NCBI GenBank assembly: GCA_024742305.1
Contig: JANSYQ010000001.1
Location: forward strand, 310,001-374,000
Origin: a bacterium
GTDB taxonomy: Bacteria; Bacteroidota; Bacteroidia; Flavobacteriales_D; Crocinitomicaceae
Length of the DNA stretch: 64,000 bases
Direction: 5' to 3'
Position numbers and translations under genes: made by a program. The first letter of the stretch is position 1. Each line of letters begins with the position of its first letter. This document shows, piece after piece, positions 9,109-17,783 of this stretch. Under the pieces are notes generated by a model. That model saw nothing but the letters and a program-made list of their open reading frames with translations. It was not told the DNA's origin and did no database searches.

Positions 9109-9313
9109 TGGTCGACTAAAATACAATTTTCGGTAGTTCAGCAATTTTCTTTCCAAAAGGTCGAATAGCGAGGAAAGCATTACCCTTAGGTAATTATTTT
9201 GGGGCAACAGAACCGGTGCAAGCTTTATTGTAAGGAATTATCCCTTTAATAAACAGATAGTTATCCTATTCGTACTTTCATTTTTAATTTATAGGTTTGT
9301 TAAAACGTCACAA

Positions 9314-9724
9314 ATGCGAACACTATTCATTTTTATATCGCTTGTCTTTCTATGCCACAACAGTCATGCCCAAGACTGGGAGAAAGTATACCTTGCTAGC
9401 GGGAAACAGTACCAAATAGGCTCAGGGCAATGGATCACCTTCAGGGAACACTCTCATGTTTGGCTAAATGAAAATGGCAGAGTAATGAAGGGCTCACCCA
9501 TCAACTGGGAAAAATTTCAAACTCCTAGAGGTCAATGGTTAACTGTATACACAGGGTTTCCTGCAGGGGAACCTCCATATGTTACTTTTAACGATAGTGG
9601 AAAGGTAGTGCGCTGCATTCTAGGGGCCGACCTTACTGTTAAAACAAGAGATAACAAATTTGTCACTTATAAAAAGTACGAGACACTTGAATTCGATTCA
9701 GAGGGATATGTGTCGAACAGATGA
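9314..9724 (+). CDS. Small secreted protein with three degenerate repeats, unknown function
   Basis: 136 residues with a signal peptide (MRTLFIFISLVFLCHNSHAQ). Not a family I recognise. The mature part shows three units of about 35 residues, each ending in a similar beta-hairpin: VWLNENGRVMKG, VTFNDSGKVVRC and LEFDSEGYVSNR. The first two are preceded by [SR]GQW[IL]T. Such a layout suggests a small beta-rich repeat domain. A perfect -7 element TAGGTTTG (9292-9299) lies 14 nt before the ATG, so the gene probably has its own short-leader transcript, shared with the next gene 20 nt downstream. Confidence 0.65.
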   Translation: MRTLFIFISLVFLCHNSHAQDWEKVYLASGKQYQIGSGQWITFREHSHVWLNENGRVMKGSPINWEKFQTPRGQWLTVYTGFPAGEPPYVTFNDSGKVVRCILGADLTVKTRDNKFVTYKKYETLEFDSEGYVSNR

Positions 9725-9744
9725 AAACCTAAAACCAATTAATT

Positions 9745-10017
9745 ATGCGATTATTACTATTATTCCTTTTGCTAAATTTTGGAGCTAACGCTCAAACTAT
9801 TGGTAAACAACAAGACGGGGTTTCTTACGAAATCCTAAGTTCAAAGATGATCACAAAAACTTCGGCTGTTCACTGTGGTTACAATGATTTTGGTACAGCT
9901 AAAATGGCACGATTTAGAGTTGAAAAACGCAAGTATACACGAATCACAAATGGTAAAGTGGAAAAGGTTTGGCATGAAGATGCTGAAATTTATGTGGAAT
10001 GCTTACCCAACCAATAA
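9745..10017 (+). CDS. Small secreted protein, unknown function
   Basis: 90 residues. The signal peptide (MRLLLLFLLLNFGANAQ) is clear. The mature 73 residues contain two cysteines (HCGY and the C-terminal VECLPNQ) and many Lys/Arg residues; no family is recognised. It starts 20 nt after the preceding small secreted protein gene and is probably co-transcribed with it. The two cysteines could form one disulfide in the periplasm, but this is inference. Confidence 0.6.
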   Translation: MRLLLLFLLLNFGANAQTIGKQQDGVSYEILSSKMITKTSAVHCGYNDFGTAKMARFRVEKRKYTRITNGKVEKVWHEDAEIYVECLPNQ

Positions 10018-10024
10018 CTTAGGA

Positions 10025-10045
10025 GTTCAATATTTATATTTGAAC
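10025..10045 (+). promoter_or_regulatory. Promoter with flanking inverted repeat before the DUF1059 gene
   Basis: The -7 element TATATTTG (10035-10042) matches the consensus exactly. It is framed by the inverted repeat GTTCAA (10025-10030) and TTGAAC (10040-10045) with a 9-nt gap, so a dimeric regulator bound there would cover the promoter. The ATG is at 10072. Confidence 0.4.
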
Positions 10046-10071
10046 GACATAATCTCAATTCAGCATTTACA

Positions 10072-10299
10072 ATGAAAACAATGACGTGCAAACAACTAGG
10101 TGGTGCCTGCGATATGGAGTTCAAAGCCAACTCATTCGATGAAATAGCATCCCTCAGTCGTCAACATGGAATGGAGATGTTTCAAAAAGGAGACGCTGCC
10201 CATACGGAAGCCATGCAGAAAATGGCCGCCATGATGCAGCAACCAGGAGCGCTTCAAAAGTGGATGGAAGAGAAAGAAAAGGAGTTCGACGCGCTGTAA
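10072..10299 (+). CDS. DUF1059 family small protein
   Basis: 75 residues. The start MKTMTCKQLGGACDMEFKAN is the hallmark of DUF1059: a CxxxGGxCD pair of cysteines near the N-terminus, then SFDEIASLSRQHGMEMFQKGD. This is a small, soluble, cytoplasmic family found in many bacteria; the function is unknown, and the two conserved cysteines suggest metal binding or redox sensing. It precedes the DUF5655 gene by 7 nt and shares its strand, so the two are probably one operon. Confidence 0.82.
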   Translation: MKTMTCKQLGGACDMEFKANSFDEIASLSRQHGMEMFQKGDAAHTEAMQKMAAMMQQPGALQKWMEEKEKEFDAL

Positions 10300-10306
10300 G
10301 AAGAGT

Positions 10307-10705
10307 ATGGAAAAATGCCCGAAATGCAACCGACCATTAAGTAGAACAAACGCATGGCACTATTGTGTGGAAGTAGATATAGATTCGCTTTTCTTGGACA
10401 AGCCCGATGCAGTTGTTTTAGCGTTCGACACCATCTTTCGCGAAGTCTCCGAATGGGAAGGCTCAGCCTACAGTGCCACCAAAAACTGCATTGTATTCAT
10501 TCACAATAAAACGTATTTGGTGCTCAAACCCATGAAAAAGTGGTTGGAAGTAAAGTTTTTCAGTGATGCACCTATTGAAGAAGAACGATTGCACAAACAA
10601 TACCAGCGTGGGAAACGCTACGAAGGCATTTTTCGCTTCGAATTCGAGGAACAAATAGACCCAAAGTACTTTACTTTGTTTCGAAAGTCGTTTGAGATGT
10701 CTTAG
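10307..10705 (+). CDS. DUF5655 domain protein with N-terminal zinc knuckle
   Basis: 132 residues. The N-terminus carries CPKCNRPLSRTNAWHYC, a CxxC...HxxC arrangement that should bind one zinc ion. The rest (SLFLDKPDAVVLAFDTIFREV, LVLKPMKKWLEVKFF, YEGIFRFEFEEQIDPKY) matches the DUF5655 pattern of a small alpha/beta domain. Soluble, no signal peptide. The biochemical role is not known. It ends one base before the end of the convergent nuclease gene, so transcription from the two sides must meet here with no intervening terminator. Confidence 0.75.
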   Translation: MEKCPKCNRPLSRTNAWHYCVEVDIDSLFLDKPDAVVLAFDTIFREVSEWEGSAYSATKNCIVFIHNKTYLVLKPMKKWLEVKFFSDAPIEEERLHKQYQRGKRYEGIFRFEFEEQIDPKYFTLFRKSFEMS

Positions 10706-10706
10706 T

Positions 10707-12545
10707 CTATTTTACTTTTAGCGCCTTTAAAATCTTTTGATCGTTAATAAGCGCATCTCTCATCAACAAATTAACCGGAAAAACTTGTTGCGGAGCCTGT
10801 TTAAATCCACTCCAAATATTATACAAGGTTTCACTCGTTATCAAAGACAAGTTCAATTCAATATCGAGATCACACTCTTCAATAAAGTCAGAGGAAAAAT
10901 CCGGTGCTACTAGTAGTGTTTTAATTACTCGAAACCCTCTACTTTCAGCATTTCTTTGATATGCCTTTATTTGACGGGAGCAAGAAGAAAACTTGTTGTA
11001 TTTAGTTGATTTTGCCGTTTTACACTCCACAATTATGACCTCATCTTCAGAGGTCTGAATGAGAATGTCAATTTTATCCTTTTTTGTATTGATTTCAGAT
11101 TTTAAGTTCTCATTCACATTAAAGCCCAAATCCTGAAAAAGCATTCGTGCAACAGCTTCATATTTCAAGCCAATTTCAGCCGTGGTAAGATCAATATTAT
11201 TGGTTTTTAATGCATTCAAGTCACGGTTTCCGATGTGAACAAAATTTTCGATGTAAATACTTTCTGTATCAGTATATGAGTTCAAAATATTCTGAACTTC
11301 ATCTCCTCGGAATGATACATCGTTTTCATCGCAGAACTTCCGTAAATCGTCCTTTGAAAGTAAATCAAGAATATCCCTTGGTTTTAGATTATGATCAATT
11401 AAAAAGTTACCATCGATAACATTCTCCTCTTGGAATTGGAATTCATTTTTCAAATACTCATTTAGTTCTGGCAAGGATGAAGAAAGATCAGTACAAAGGG
11501 CATTGTAGCCATCTTGCGAAATACCAATGGTTTCATCTTTCTCCACAGTATTAAAATATTCAACAATTATATCAATTTTGTCATCTAAAGTTGAACCCTT
11601 CGCGGGAATTCCAAAACTCTCCATCAACACATTTATTCGCTTCTTTCTATCGTTAACATTAACATCGTCCTTAAATAGACCGTGTGTTAAAAGACTCTTT
11701 AATGAAACTCCCTGGTTTATTATAGTTTTCACTTTCTCGTCGCCTCCAATTCTTTGACTAACATTGTGTCTTTTACACACTTGATTCAACTCAGGACTTG
11801 ACAAGGACTTTAAAATTCGTCGTAAAAATTTGTCTGCAATTCTTTTACCTCGAATTTCCCTGAGGATCTTTACTACTTCATCAGGAACGTAAATTGAATC
11901 ACTTTTTTTATGATAGAAAACAATTGCCAAATCTTTGAGTCTCTTGATAAGTGTATCTCTATCAATCACTTCAAGAGGGACAACACTATAATTTATAAGC
12001 CGAACTTCTTCGTTGGAAAGCTCTAAAGATTCTGCTAAAGTTTGTAACAATGAGTACTCGTCTGAAGTAACTTTTCTATCTTGATTATTCTTCTCATCAT
12101 TGATATAAGCTGTATTAACACAGTTCTTGTAGACTATATAATCTCTGTGTCTCAATGGGTCAAAACTCTTAGAATCATTCTCCAATTGATCCATAAAATT
12201 CGCACTTGACTCTTTCAGCTCACTAATTTCTTTCCTGTACAAATCTTCAAACCACCGGTCATGCAAAATAGCATTACCATCACGGATTAGAATGTCAATT
12301 ATTACGTCTAACTGTGATAAATTGGTCGCTAGCTCTTCCTTTAGATAGTTTTTATAATCCTCTCTTAAAAATTGAAATACCTTAACAATGTTTTCATTGT
12401 CTATTTCCTTAACTCTTCGACTGTTATTTTCGAGAATTTCATCTACTTCTTCTGTTTGACTAGAGTCAATTAAATTGTCAAGAACTTTGTAGAACGACGT
12501 TTTTTCAATGGTGTTGGTCCGGTTAAGGACATCAAGAAGTTTCAT
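10707..12545 (-). CDS. Solitary PD-(D/E)XK nuclease-like protein with SAP-like repeats
   Basis: 612 residues with no signal peptide. The C-terminal 130 residues contain a restriction-endonuclease-like core: KIDILI (Asp493), then EVIIVECKTAKS (Glu507, Lys509), giving the D-(13)-ExK active-site pattern, followed by a QIKAYQRNAESRGF helix. Mid-protein there are two helical units that look like SAP motifs: LSSPELNQVCKRHNVS (about residues 250-280) and LSKDDLRKFCDENDVS (about 395-425). The first 240 residues are charged and helical and unassigned. A DNA-acting nuclease is inferred, possibly a stand-alone defence or repair enzyme; no methylase or helicase is adjacent. The gene looks visibly more A+T-rich than its neighbours, which suggests acquisition. 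Confidence 0.62.
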   Translation of the reverse strand: MKLLDVLNRTNTIEKTSFYKVLDNLIDSSQTEEVDEILENNSRRVKEIDNENIVKVFQFLREDYKNYLKEELATNLSQLDVIIDILIRDGNAILHDRWFEDLYRKEISELKESSANFMDQLENDSKSFDPLRHRDYIVYKNCVNTAYINDEKNNQDRKVTSDEYSLLQTLAESLELSNEEVRLINYSVVPLEVIDRDTLIKRLKDLAIVFYHKKSDSIYVPDEVVKILREIRGKRIADKFLRRILKSLSSPELNQVCKRHNVSQRIGGDEKVKTIINQGVSLKSLLTHGLFKDDVNVNDRKKRINVLMESFGIPAKGSTLDDKIDIIVEYFNTVEKDETIGISQDGYNALCTDLSSSLPELNEYLKNEFQFQEENVIDGNFLIDHNLKPRDILDLLSKDDLRKFCDENDVSFRGDEVQNILNSYTDTESIYIENFVHIGNRDLNALKTNNIDLTTAEIGLKYEAVARMLFQDLGFNVNENLKSEINTKKDKIDILIQTSEDEVIIVECKTAKSTKYNKFSSCSRQIKAYQRNAESRGFRVIKTLLVAPDFSSDFIEECDLDIELNLSLITSETLYNIWSGFKQAPQQVFPVNLLMRDALINDQKILKALKVK

Positions 12546-12581
12546 GAGTGAATAGTGTGATTATAATGTATAGTATTCGTG

Positions 12582-12612
12582 TAAATATACTATTGCCTTT
12601 CGATATCACCAA
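12582..12612 (-). promoter_or_regulatory. Probable promoter of the nuclease-like gene
   Basis: On the minus strand, TTG (12610-12612), 20-nt spacer, TATATTTA (12582-12589). Seven of eight positions fit TAnnTTTG. It lies 37 nt upstream of the ATG at 12545. Confidence 0.45.
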
Positions 12613-12704
12613 AAACAATTGTTTACCCCATTTCACTTTTTTAACAGCACTTCTCTTCTGTTTTGAAACATTCTTACGACCTTTGTCCTCCAAGAACTTG
12701 AGTT

Positions 12705-15068
12705 ATGCAACGATTTTACCTGACGATTTTATTCGCCGCAATCGCGCTACTGGCTCAATCCCAAAACACATACACTATAAAAGGATCGGTAGTTGATGGA
12801 GGCACAAACGAAGCCATTCCATTCGCAACGGTCATGATGAAATCTTCGGAAAGTGACAACACCATTGGTGGAACTACTACAGAGGATAACGGCTCTTTTG
12901 AACTAGAGTCGAATACAAAAGCGCTCTACATTATTGTGCGTTTCATGGGTTACAAAGACTCCATTATTCGTGATATCGATTTTCAAAATGGCGCTGCCGA
13001 TCTCGGAGCAATCCTGCTGGAAAGTAGCGTACAAGATATTGGACCGGTGGAGGTGCAAGCTGAAAAGTCTACCATGGAGTTTAAGCTCGACAAGCGCGTT
13101 TATAACATCGGGAAAGACATCAGCAGCACAGGCATGGGAGCTTTGGAAGTACTCAACAACGTTCCTTCCGTAACTGTAGACATTGAAGGAAATGTGAGCT
13201 TGCGTGGAAATGCAGGTGTGCAAATTCTCATCAACGGGAAGCCTTCCGTAATGTCGGATGATCCTTCGAATGCGCTTGGTGCTCTCACAGCGGATATGAT
13301 CGAGAGCATTGAAATTATTACCAATCCTTCGGCAAAGTACGAAGCTGGCGGAACATCGGGAATCATCAACATCATTCTAAAGAAAGAAGAAAACAAAGGT
13401 TTTAACGGGTCTGTTTCAGCGAATACTGGGATTCCGCACAATCACAGCGTGGGCGCCAGCATCAATTATCGCACAGAAAAATTCAACTTCTTCACCCAAT
13501 TTGGGGGCGGATACCGATCGCAACCACGATTTGAGGAAAGCGATAACTTCAACCGCATCACCGGAACACGCATTACAAGCAATGGCGAGTATTTCCGAAA
13601 CGAGCAGTTTTATAACATTACCCTCGGAGCAGATTATCACATCAACAAATACAATGTCATTACGCTTTCCGGGAACTTTGCCTACGAGATTGAAGAACAG
13701 CCCTCAGAGTCGAACATCACATTTTTCGATAGCTTGGGCAACATCGAGTCGCAATTCCGACGCAGCGAAATTACCAGTGCTTTAAATCCCAAATGGCGCT
13801 ACGAACTTAACTACAACAAGGAGTTCCGTGATAATAAAGAGCACACCTTACAATTCAGTTCATTGGGGCGCTTTTTTGGAAAAGATCTCTCCGCAGATTT
13901 TGACAATGAGTACTTTGTAGGCTCTTCAGGTGCTACGGACCAACGCACACGAACGGACTTCTATCAATCTGATTTTACCTTCAAATTGGACTACAACAAC
14001 CCGCTTACAGAGCAAATAACACTGGAGCTGGGAAGTCAGTACGACATGAACGATGTGGGTAACGACTTTCAAGTAGAAAACTTTGATTCCGTTTGGACCA
14101 TCAATGAGGATTTGACCAATAATTTCATCTTTGTTCAAAAGGTACTCGGCGTGTATTCTACTGCGGCTTATGAAAACGATACTTGGGGTGTTAAGCTCGG
14201 CGCTAGATTGGAAAACACAGATCTAGATACGCGATTGGAAACGACCAATGAAACGAACAGTCAGGACTACACCAACTTTTTCCCGACGTTGCACACTTCG
14301 TACAAATTCTCGAAGCGTTACTCTATGCAAGCTGGCTATTCGCGCCGCATATATCGTCCGCGTCTTTGGGACTTGAATCCGTTTTTTAATGTTCGCGACA
14401 ACTTAAACATACGTACTGGAAATCCGAATTTAACGCCTGTTTTCACAGATTCTTACGAGATTACAGGAATCTTCATTTTTGACAAGTTCTCCTTGAATAG
14501 CAGTGTGTACCATTTGTTTGAGCGTGATGTTTTTGAACAAGTTTCTCGATTTGAAGACAATGTTCGTATCACGACGCGTGAGAATCTCGGAACTAACGCC
14601 AAAACCGGACTGGAAATCAACTGGAAATACCGGGTAGCAAAGTGGTTTACAGCAATGGGCGATGTGAACTACGGATATTTTGTTCGCCGCGGTAGTTTTG
14701 AAGGTCAATCGTTCGATTTCGAAGGAGATCAGTGGTCGACACAATTAACAATGAAGTTTGATCTTCCGGCAGACATCAGTTTGGAGTTGACTCCACAACA
14801 CCGATCGCGCGTGCTGACCGTTCAAGGGGTAAATCAAGGTCAGACCTTCATAGACGCTGGGATTCGGAAGAAAATATGGAAGGGGAAGGCGGTCGTGAAT
14901 TTTGCAGTACGCGATGTTTTTGCATCTCGGGTGCGCATTCGAGAGGTGGATCAGCCTGATTTCTACTTGTACAGCTTCTCGCAGCGCGGAAGATTTCTTA
15001 CACTAGGGTTTAGCTATAGCTTCGGAAAGGGCGAGGCGGTGAGTTATAGTGGTGGTGGACACCATTAA
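12705..15068 (+). CDS. TonB-dependent-receptor-like outer-membrane protein (OMP_b-brl_3 type)
   Basis: 787 residues. A signal peptide (residues 1-20) is followed by a carboxypeptidase-regulatory-like beta-sandwich (about 23-110, with YTIKGSVVDGGTNEAIPFATV). A plug domain comes next (about 125-220, with LEVLNNVPSVTVD and ADMIESIEIITNPSAKYEAGG). The rest is a beta-barrel ending in aromatic strands (LTLGFSYSFG). This architecture belongs to the outer-membrane beta-barrel family of Bacteroidota that is related to TonB-dependent receptors. The substrate is unknown. No SusD partner or regulator is adjacent, so it is probably not part of a polysaccharide-utilisation locus. Start ATG at 12705 is fixed by the signal peptide. 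Confidence 0.88.
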   Translation: MQRFYLTILFAAIALLAQSQNTYTIKGSVVDGGTNEAIPFATVMMKSSESDNTIGGTTTEDNGSFELESNTKALYIIVRFMGYKDSIIRDIDFQNGAADLGAILLESSVQDIGPVEVQAEKSTMEFKLDKRVYNIGKDISSTGMGALEVLNNVPSVTVDIEGNVSLRGNAGVQILINGKPSVMSDDPSNALGALTADMIESIEIITNPSAKYEAGGTSGIINIILKKEENKGFNGSVSANTGIPHNHSVGASINYRTEKFNFFTQFGGGYRSQPRFEESDNFNRITGTRITSNGEYFRNEQFYNITLGADYHINKYNVITLSGNFAYEIEEQPSESNITFFDSLGNIESQFRRSEITSALNPKWRYELNYNKEFRDNKEHTLQFSSLGRFFGKDLSADFDNEYFVGSSGATDQRTRTDFYQSDFTFKLDYNNPLTEQITLELGSQYDMNDVGNDFQVENFDSVWTINEDLTNNFIFVQKVLGVYSTAAYENDTWGVKLGARLENTDLDTRLETTNETNSQDYTNFFPTLHTSYKFSKRYSMQAGYSRRIYRPRLWDLNPFFNVRDNLNIRTGNPNLTPVFTDSYEITGIFIFDKFSLNSSVYHLFERDVFEQVSRFEDNVRITTRENLGTNAKTGLEINWKYRVAKWFTAMGDVNYGYFVRRGSFEGQSFDFEGDQWSTQLTMKFDLPADISLELTPQHRSRVLTVQGVNQGQTFIDAGIRKKIWKGKAVVNFAVRDVFASRVRIREVDQPDFYLYSFSQRGRFLTLGFSYSFGKGEAVSYSGGGHH

Positions 15069-15112
15069 GAGTTTCTCTTTTATTGCGCGTATTTTGCTCA
15101 AATTAGACACCA

Positions 15113-15127
15113 TGCCTGCGGCAGGCA
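15113..15127. repeat. GC-rich inverted repeat TGCCTGC-G-GCAGGCA
   Basis: A perfect 7-bp inverted repeat with a one-base centre, standing out as G+C-rich in an A+T-rich intergenic stretch between the receptor gene and the small membrane protein gene. Similar GCCTGC/GCAGGC palindromes occur as dispersed repeats in Bacteroidota genomes. No T-tract follows, so it is not a canonical terminator. Confidence 0.45.
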
Positions 15128-15251
15128 GGTTAGCCTAATTACCAAAATGTAAAATTTTCGTGATTCCGGGTTTTTATTCCTATCTTCTATTATTGATTTC
15201 TTTAACATTCCTTACCACCTTCCAAACCTCATTTCTGCTACCTTTCTTCCC

Positions 15252-15668
15252 ATGAAAGTATCCTTGTTTCTCGCCAGTTGGTTTTACAGTCTTCTCATCG
15301 GGCTAGTGCTCTCGGGTGTTGTAACAGAATCCCTCATGTTCGGTGCTTTATTCGCGGTGGTATCGGCAGTACTCTCCGCTCCTTTCATCATCATTTTTTC
15401 CATTTTGATGTCGCTTTATTTAAAAAAGAAGCCAAGCACGAGTGACTTGCATGTACGTACATTCGCGTTGCACGCAGCAGGAAGTTTTCTTACGGTTTTA
15501 GTTTTGGTACTTCTCAACGGAGGATTTCCATTTGAGCTATATGCTGCCATTTGTGGCTACTTTGTTATAGACAGCCTTTTCTTTCATACGTTTATTCAAT
15601 TGAGGAACGAGGAAGGTAGTTCGGAAAAAGTGGATACGGATAACGATATTTTGGATAGTCCTCTCTAA
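15252..15668 (+). CDS. Small integral membrane protein, unknown function
   Basis: 138 residues with about four hydrophobic helices: residues 5-27, 28-55, 75-95 and 97-117. They are followed by an acidic, probably cytoplasmic tail (EEGSSEKVDTDNDILDSPL). No family is recognised. It is encoded alone, convergent with the metalloregulator gene at 15692, with only 23 nt between the two stop codons. The start ATG at 15252 directly precedes the first membrane helix. Confidence 0.55.
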   Translation: MKVSLFLASWFYSLLIGLVLSGVVTESLMFGALFAVVSAVLSAPFIIIFSILMSLYLKKKPSTSDLHVRTFALHAAGSFLTVLVLVLLNGGFPFELYAAICGYFVIDSLFFHTFIQLRNEEGSSEKVDTDNDILDSPL

Positions 15669-15691
15669 AAACGAAAACCCGTTGGAATGGC

Positions 15692-16351
15692 TCACATCAC
15701 ATCCACCAATAACCTGCCGGAAACGTTTTCGCTTAGAACAATTGGATTGGAGTGTTCTCGTATCTGCACCTGAATACTGTTATCGAATTCTTCAATCCGT
15801 AAAACCTCCATCACTGTACCCAGCTTGATTTGGTTGCGATTCAAATAATGCAAAAACTCCTGAGAGCTTTCTTTCAAAGCACAAATTCGCACCATTTTAC
15901 CAGCCTTGACATCTGAAAGTAGTGTGAAATCTCTAGGCTTGATATTACCATCCTTATCGGGAATCGGCGAGCCGTGCGGGTCCATGGCTGGGAAACCTAG
16001 GAGCTCATCCATGCGATCAAAAAACTTTTCGATCCGAACGTGCTCAATTTCCTCGGCAATGTCGTGCACTTCTTCCCAACCAAAGCCCATGAATTTCTCC
16101 AAAAACATTTCCGTTAGTCGGTGCTTGCGAATAATAAGTGCTGCCGTTTTTCTGCCCTTGGCAGTGAGCTTGAGGGGTTTGTACTTTTTGTAGACTACCC
16201 ATTTTTCCTCTTGCAATCGCTTTACCATACTGTTTACCGTAGGTATACTCACGCCCATCTCTTTGCTCAAATCAGACAAGGAAATATTCGGATCCTCTTT
16301 ATCGAGGTAAAATATTGCTTTGAGATAATTTTCTTTTACGTTGGTCGCCAT
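15692..16351 (-). CDS. DtxR/MntR-family metal-dependent transcription regulator
   Basis: 219 residues from the ATG at 16351; an in-frame extension to 16513 only translates a dispersed repeat and is rejected. The N-terminal winged helix reads NVKENYLKAIFYL...LSKEMGVSIPTVNSMVKRL. The metal-binding and dimerisation domain contains HRLTEMFLEKFMGFGWEEVH, IEHVRIEKFFDRMD and the family signature GFPAMDPHGSPIP. A C-terminal FeoA/SH3-like domain ends in VSGRLLVDVM. It is expected to bind Mn(II) or Fe(II) and repress metal-uptake genes; feoAB at 33.6 kb is a plausible but unproven target. A perfect -7 element (TACTTTTG, minus strand 16367-16374) lies 15 nt upstream of the start. Confidence 0.9.
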   Translation of the reverse strand: MATNVKENYLKAIFYLDKEDPNISLSDLSKEMGVSIPTVNSMVKRLQEEKWVVYKKYKPLKLTAKGRKTAALIIRKHRLTEMFLEKFMGFGWEEVHDIAEEIEHVRIEKFFDRMDELLGFPAMDPHGSPIPDKDGNIKPRDFTLLSDVKAGKMVRICALKESSQEFLHYLNRNQIKLGTVMEVLRIEEFDNSIQVQIREHSNPIVLSENVSGRLLVDVM

Positions 16352-16477
16352 TGCTTTTCTTCGTTGCAAAAGTAAGAATTTCAAGAAGAGGCCGCAGTAT
16401 CTTTGACTTTTACCCTCCTGAAAGTGCGACTGCTTGAATAAAGACAAAAGCCGAGAATTTATTGGCGACCACAGCGC

Positions 16478-16626
16478 CTTTGCCGTAGCTTTGGCGAAGG
16501 AACAAAGGCACAAAGACCCCCAACTGTAGTTTTGCGAGGTGCCACGGGATTATGATTGTGTCAGAATCTAGTGTACACCATTAGAGTAACAAGTTAAAAC
16601 ATTGCATTCTTTGCGCCTTTGCGGTT
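16478..16626. repeat. Dispersed-repeat/MITE-like element between divergent genes
   Basis: Two structures are adjacent. CCTTTGCC (16478-16485) and GGCGAAGG (16494-16501) form an 8-bp inverted repeat with one mismatch. Then AACAAAGGCACAAAGA (16502-16517) and TCTTTGCGCCTTTGCGGTT (16608-16626) are imperfect terminal inverted repeats about 125 bp apart. No coding potential. The 415-bp gap 16352-16766 otherwise holds only the regulator's promoter, a small CCCT/AGGG hairpin near 16671-16684 and the promoter-like TACCTTTA at 16755-16762. Confidence 0.45.
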
Positions 16627-16766
16627 AAAGTAAACGTGAGTATTCACGAGTTTGCCATTGTCTAGGCAATTAGCCCTACAAGGGTGATATTTCTATGAAG
16701 TACTGAAATGTGCAATAATCAAAACAGTAGGTACAAAATTATCAGCGGATTAAATACCTTTACAAG

Positions 16767-17783
16767 GTGAAAAAGCGCATTCTGTCGGCACTAAAGTATA
16801 CACTCATCTACTCCGTAATCACCTTTGTTTTGCTGGAAGGATTGCTGTGGATTCTAGGTTATCGACCGTACGCAAACACGGACTATGAAGTTCATTCTTC
16901 ACCCAAAAATCCGTACGTAGCCGACGCTAAACTTGGCATTCAACTCAATCCGGGAACCTATCATTTCACTTTGAACAAAAAAGTGAAGTTCACCGCTACA
17001 CACAGTGATAACGGACAGCGATTTATTCCAGGAGCAGACGCGAATCAAACGGAAAATGTCGTATTTCTCGGGTGCTCCTATACCTACGGATATGGTGTGA
17101 ATGATAATGCCTCTTTTGCAGCGATTGCACAGCAAGAACATCCGGAATGGAACGTGGAGAATACAGCCGTGGTAGGCTACGGAACCGCTCAGCACTTGCT
17201 ACAACTCCGAGATCAATTAAAAGAAAACGAACCGAAAGCCGTCATACTTTGCCTATCCTCTGTACATTTCATTCGAACCGTGCTGTCGCAACATTACCGC
17301 TCTAATTTACGCATTGGATATCGGCGTTCTTCTTCCGATGTCGATGGACGAATGTCAGGCGCTCGGTTCCCATATTTCGATGATTATTCAGGAAAAGCAA
17401 AATTCGCTTCTTGGGAAGAGTTGTACTCGGAAATCCCTGGAAGATATTGGTCCGCTTCCATCAACTTTATACAGCACATTCGAGACCGTAGCAATGAACC
17501 TCAATGTGACGCTGTTGACATCACAGCATACCTCATCAGAGAAATGCAGGCTTTGTGCAAGGCGAAAGGAGTGCCATTTGGGGTGGTGTGTCTCGACACC
17601 AATCATGAAACCGCAGAATTGCATGAAAAACTCAAAGGTGTTGCATGGAAAAATGTCGGCTTTTCTTTCAAAAGCAAAAAATACACGCACCTGCCGTATG
17701 ATAGCCATCCCAATGCAAAAGGACATCAGAAAATTGCCCAATCGGTAGTTCCATTCATTGAAAAATTAGTGGCTGATGAATAA
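16767..17783 (+). CDS. Membrane-anchored SGNH-like hydrolase
   Basis: 338 residues starting at GTG (16767), needed to include the N-terminal membrane anchor (residues 8-30). The catalytic-domain motif FLGCSYTYGYGV places the nucleophile at Ser104, and near the C-terminus PYDSHPNAKGHQ gives the Asp and His of a GDSL/SGNH triad. Such enzymes remove or transfer acyl groups on lipids or surface sugars. It is the first gene of a four-gene operon and overlaps the next by 8 nt. A -7-like TACCTTTA ends five nt before the GTG, implying a leaderless or nearly leaderless mRNA. Inferred role: O-acyl modification of the glycoconjugate made by the downstream transferases. Confidence 0.72.
   Translation: MKKRILSALKYTLIYSVITFVLLEGLLWILGYRPYANTDYEVHSSPKNPYVADAKLGIQLNPGTYHFTLNKKVKFTATHSDNGQRFIPGADANQTENVVFLGCSYTYGYGVNDNASFAAIAQQEHPEWNVENTAVVGYGTAQHLLQLRDQLKENEPKAVILCLSSVHFIRTVLSQHYRSNLRIGYRRSSSDVDGRMSGARFPYFDDYSGKAKFASWEELYSEIPGRYWSASINFIQHIRDRSNEPQCDAVDITAYLIREMQALCKAKGVPFGVVCLDTNHETAELHEKLKGVAWKNVGFSFKSKKYTHLPYDSHPNAKGHQKIAQSVVPFIEKLVADE

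Noticed and set aside
12548-12796. 82-residue open frame at the start of the TonB-type receptor gene
   Set aside because: It overlaps the receptor's signal peptide in another frame, has no recognisable features and begins inside the nuclease gene's promoter region.
16352-16513. In-frame N-terminal extension of the metalloregulator
   Set aside because: The extra 54 residues translate the dispersed repeat region (FAKATAKA-type peptide), and the ATG at 16351 gives a normal family length with a -7 element just upstream.
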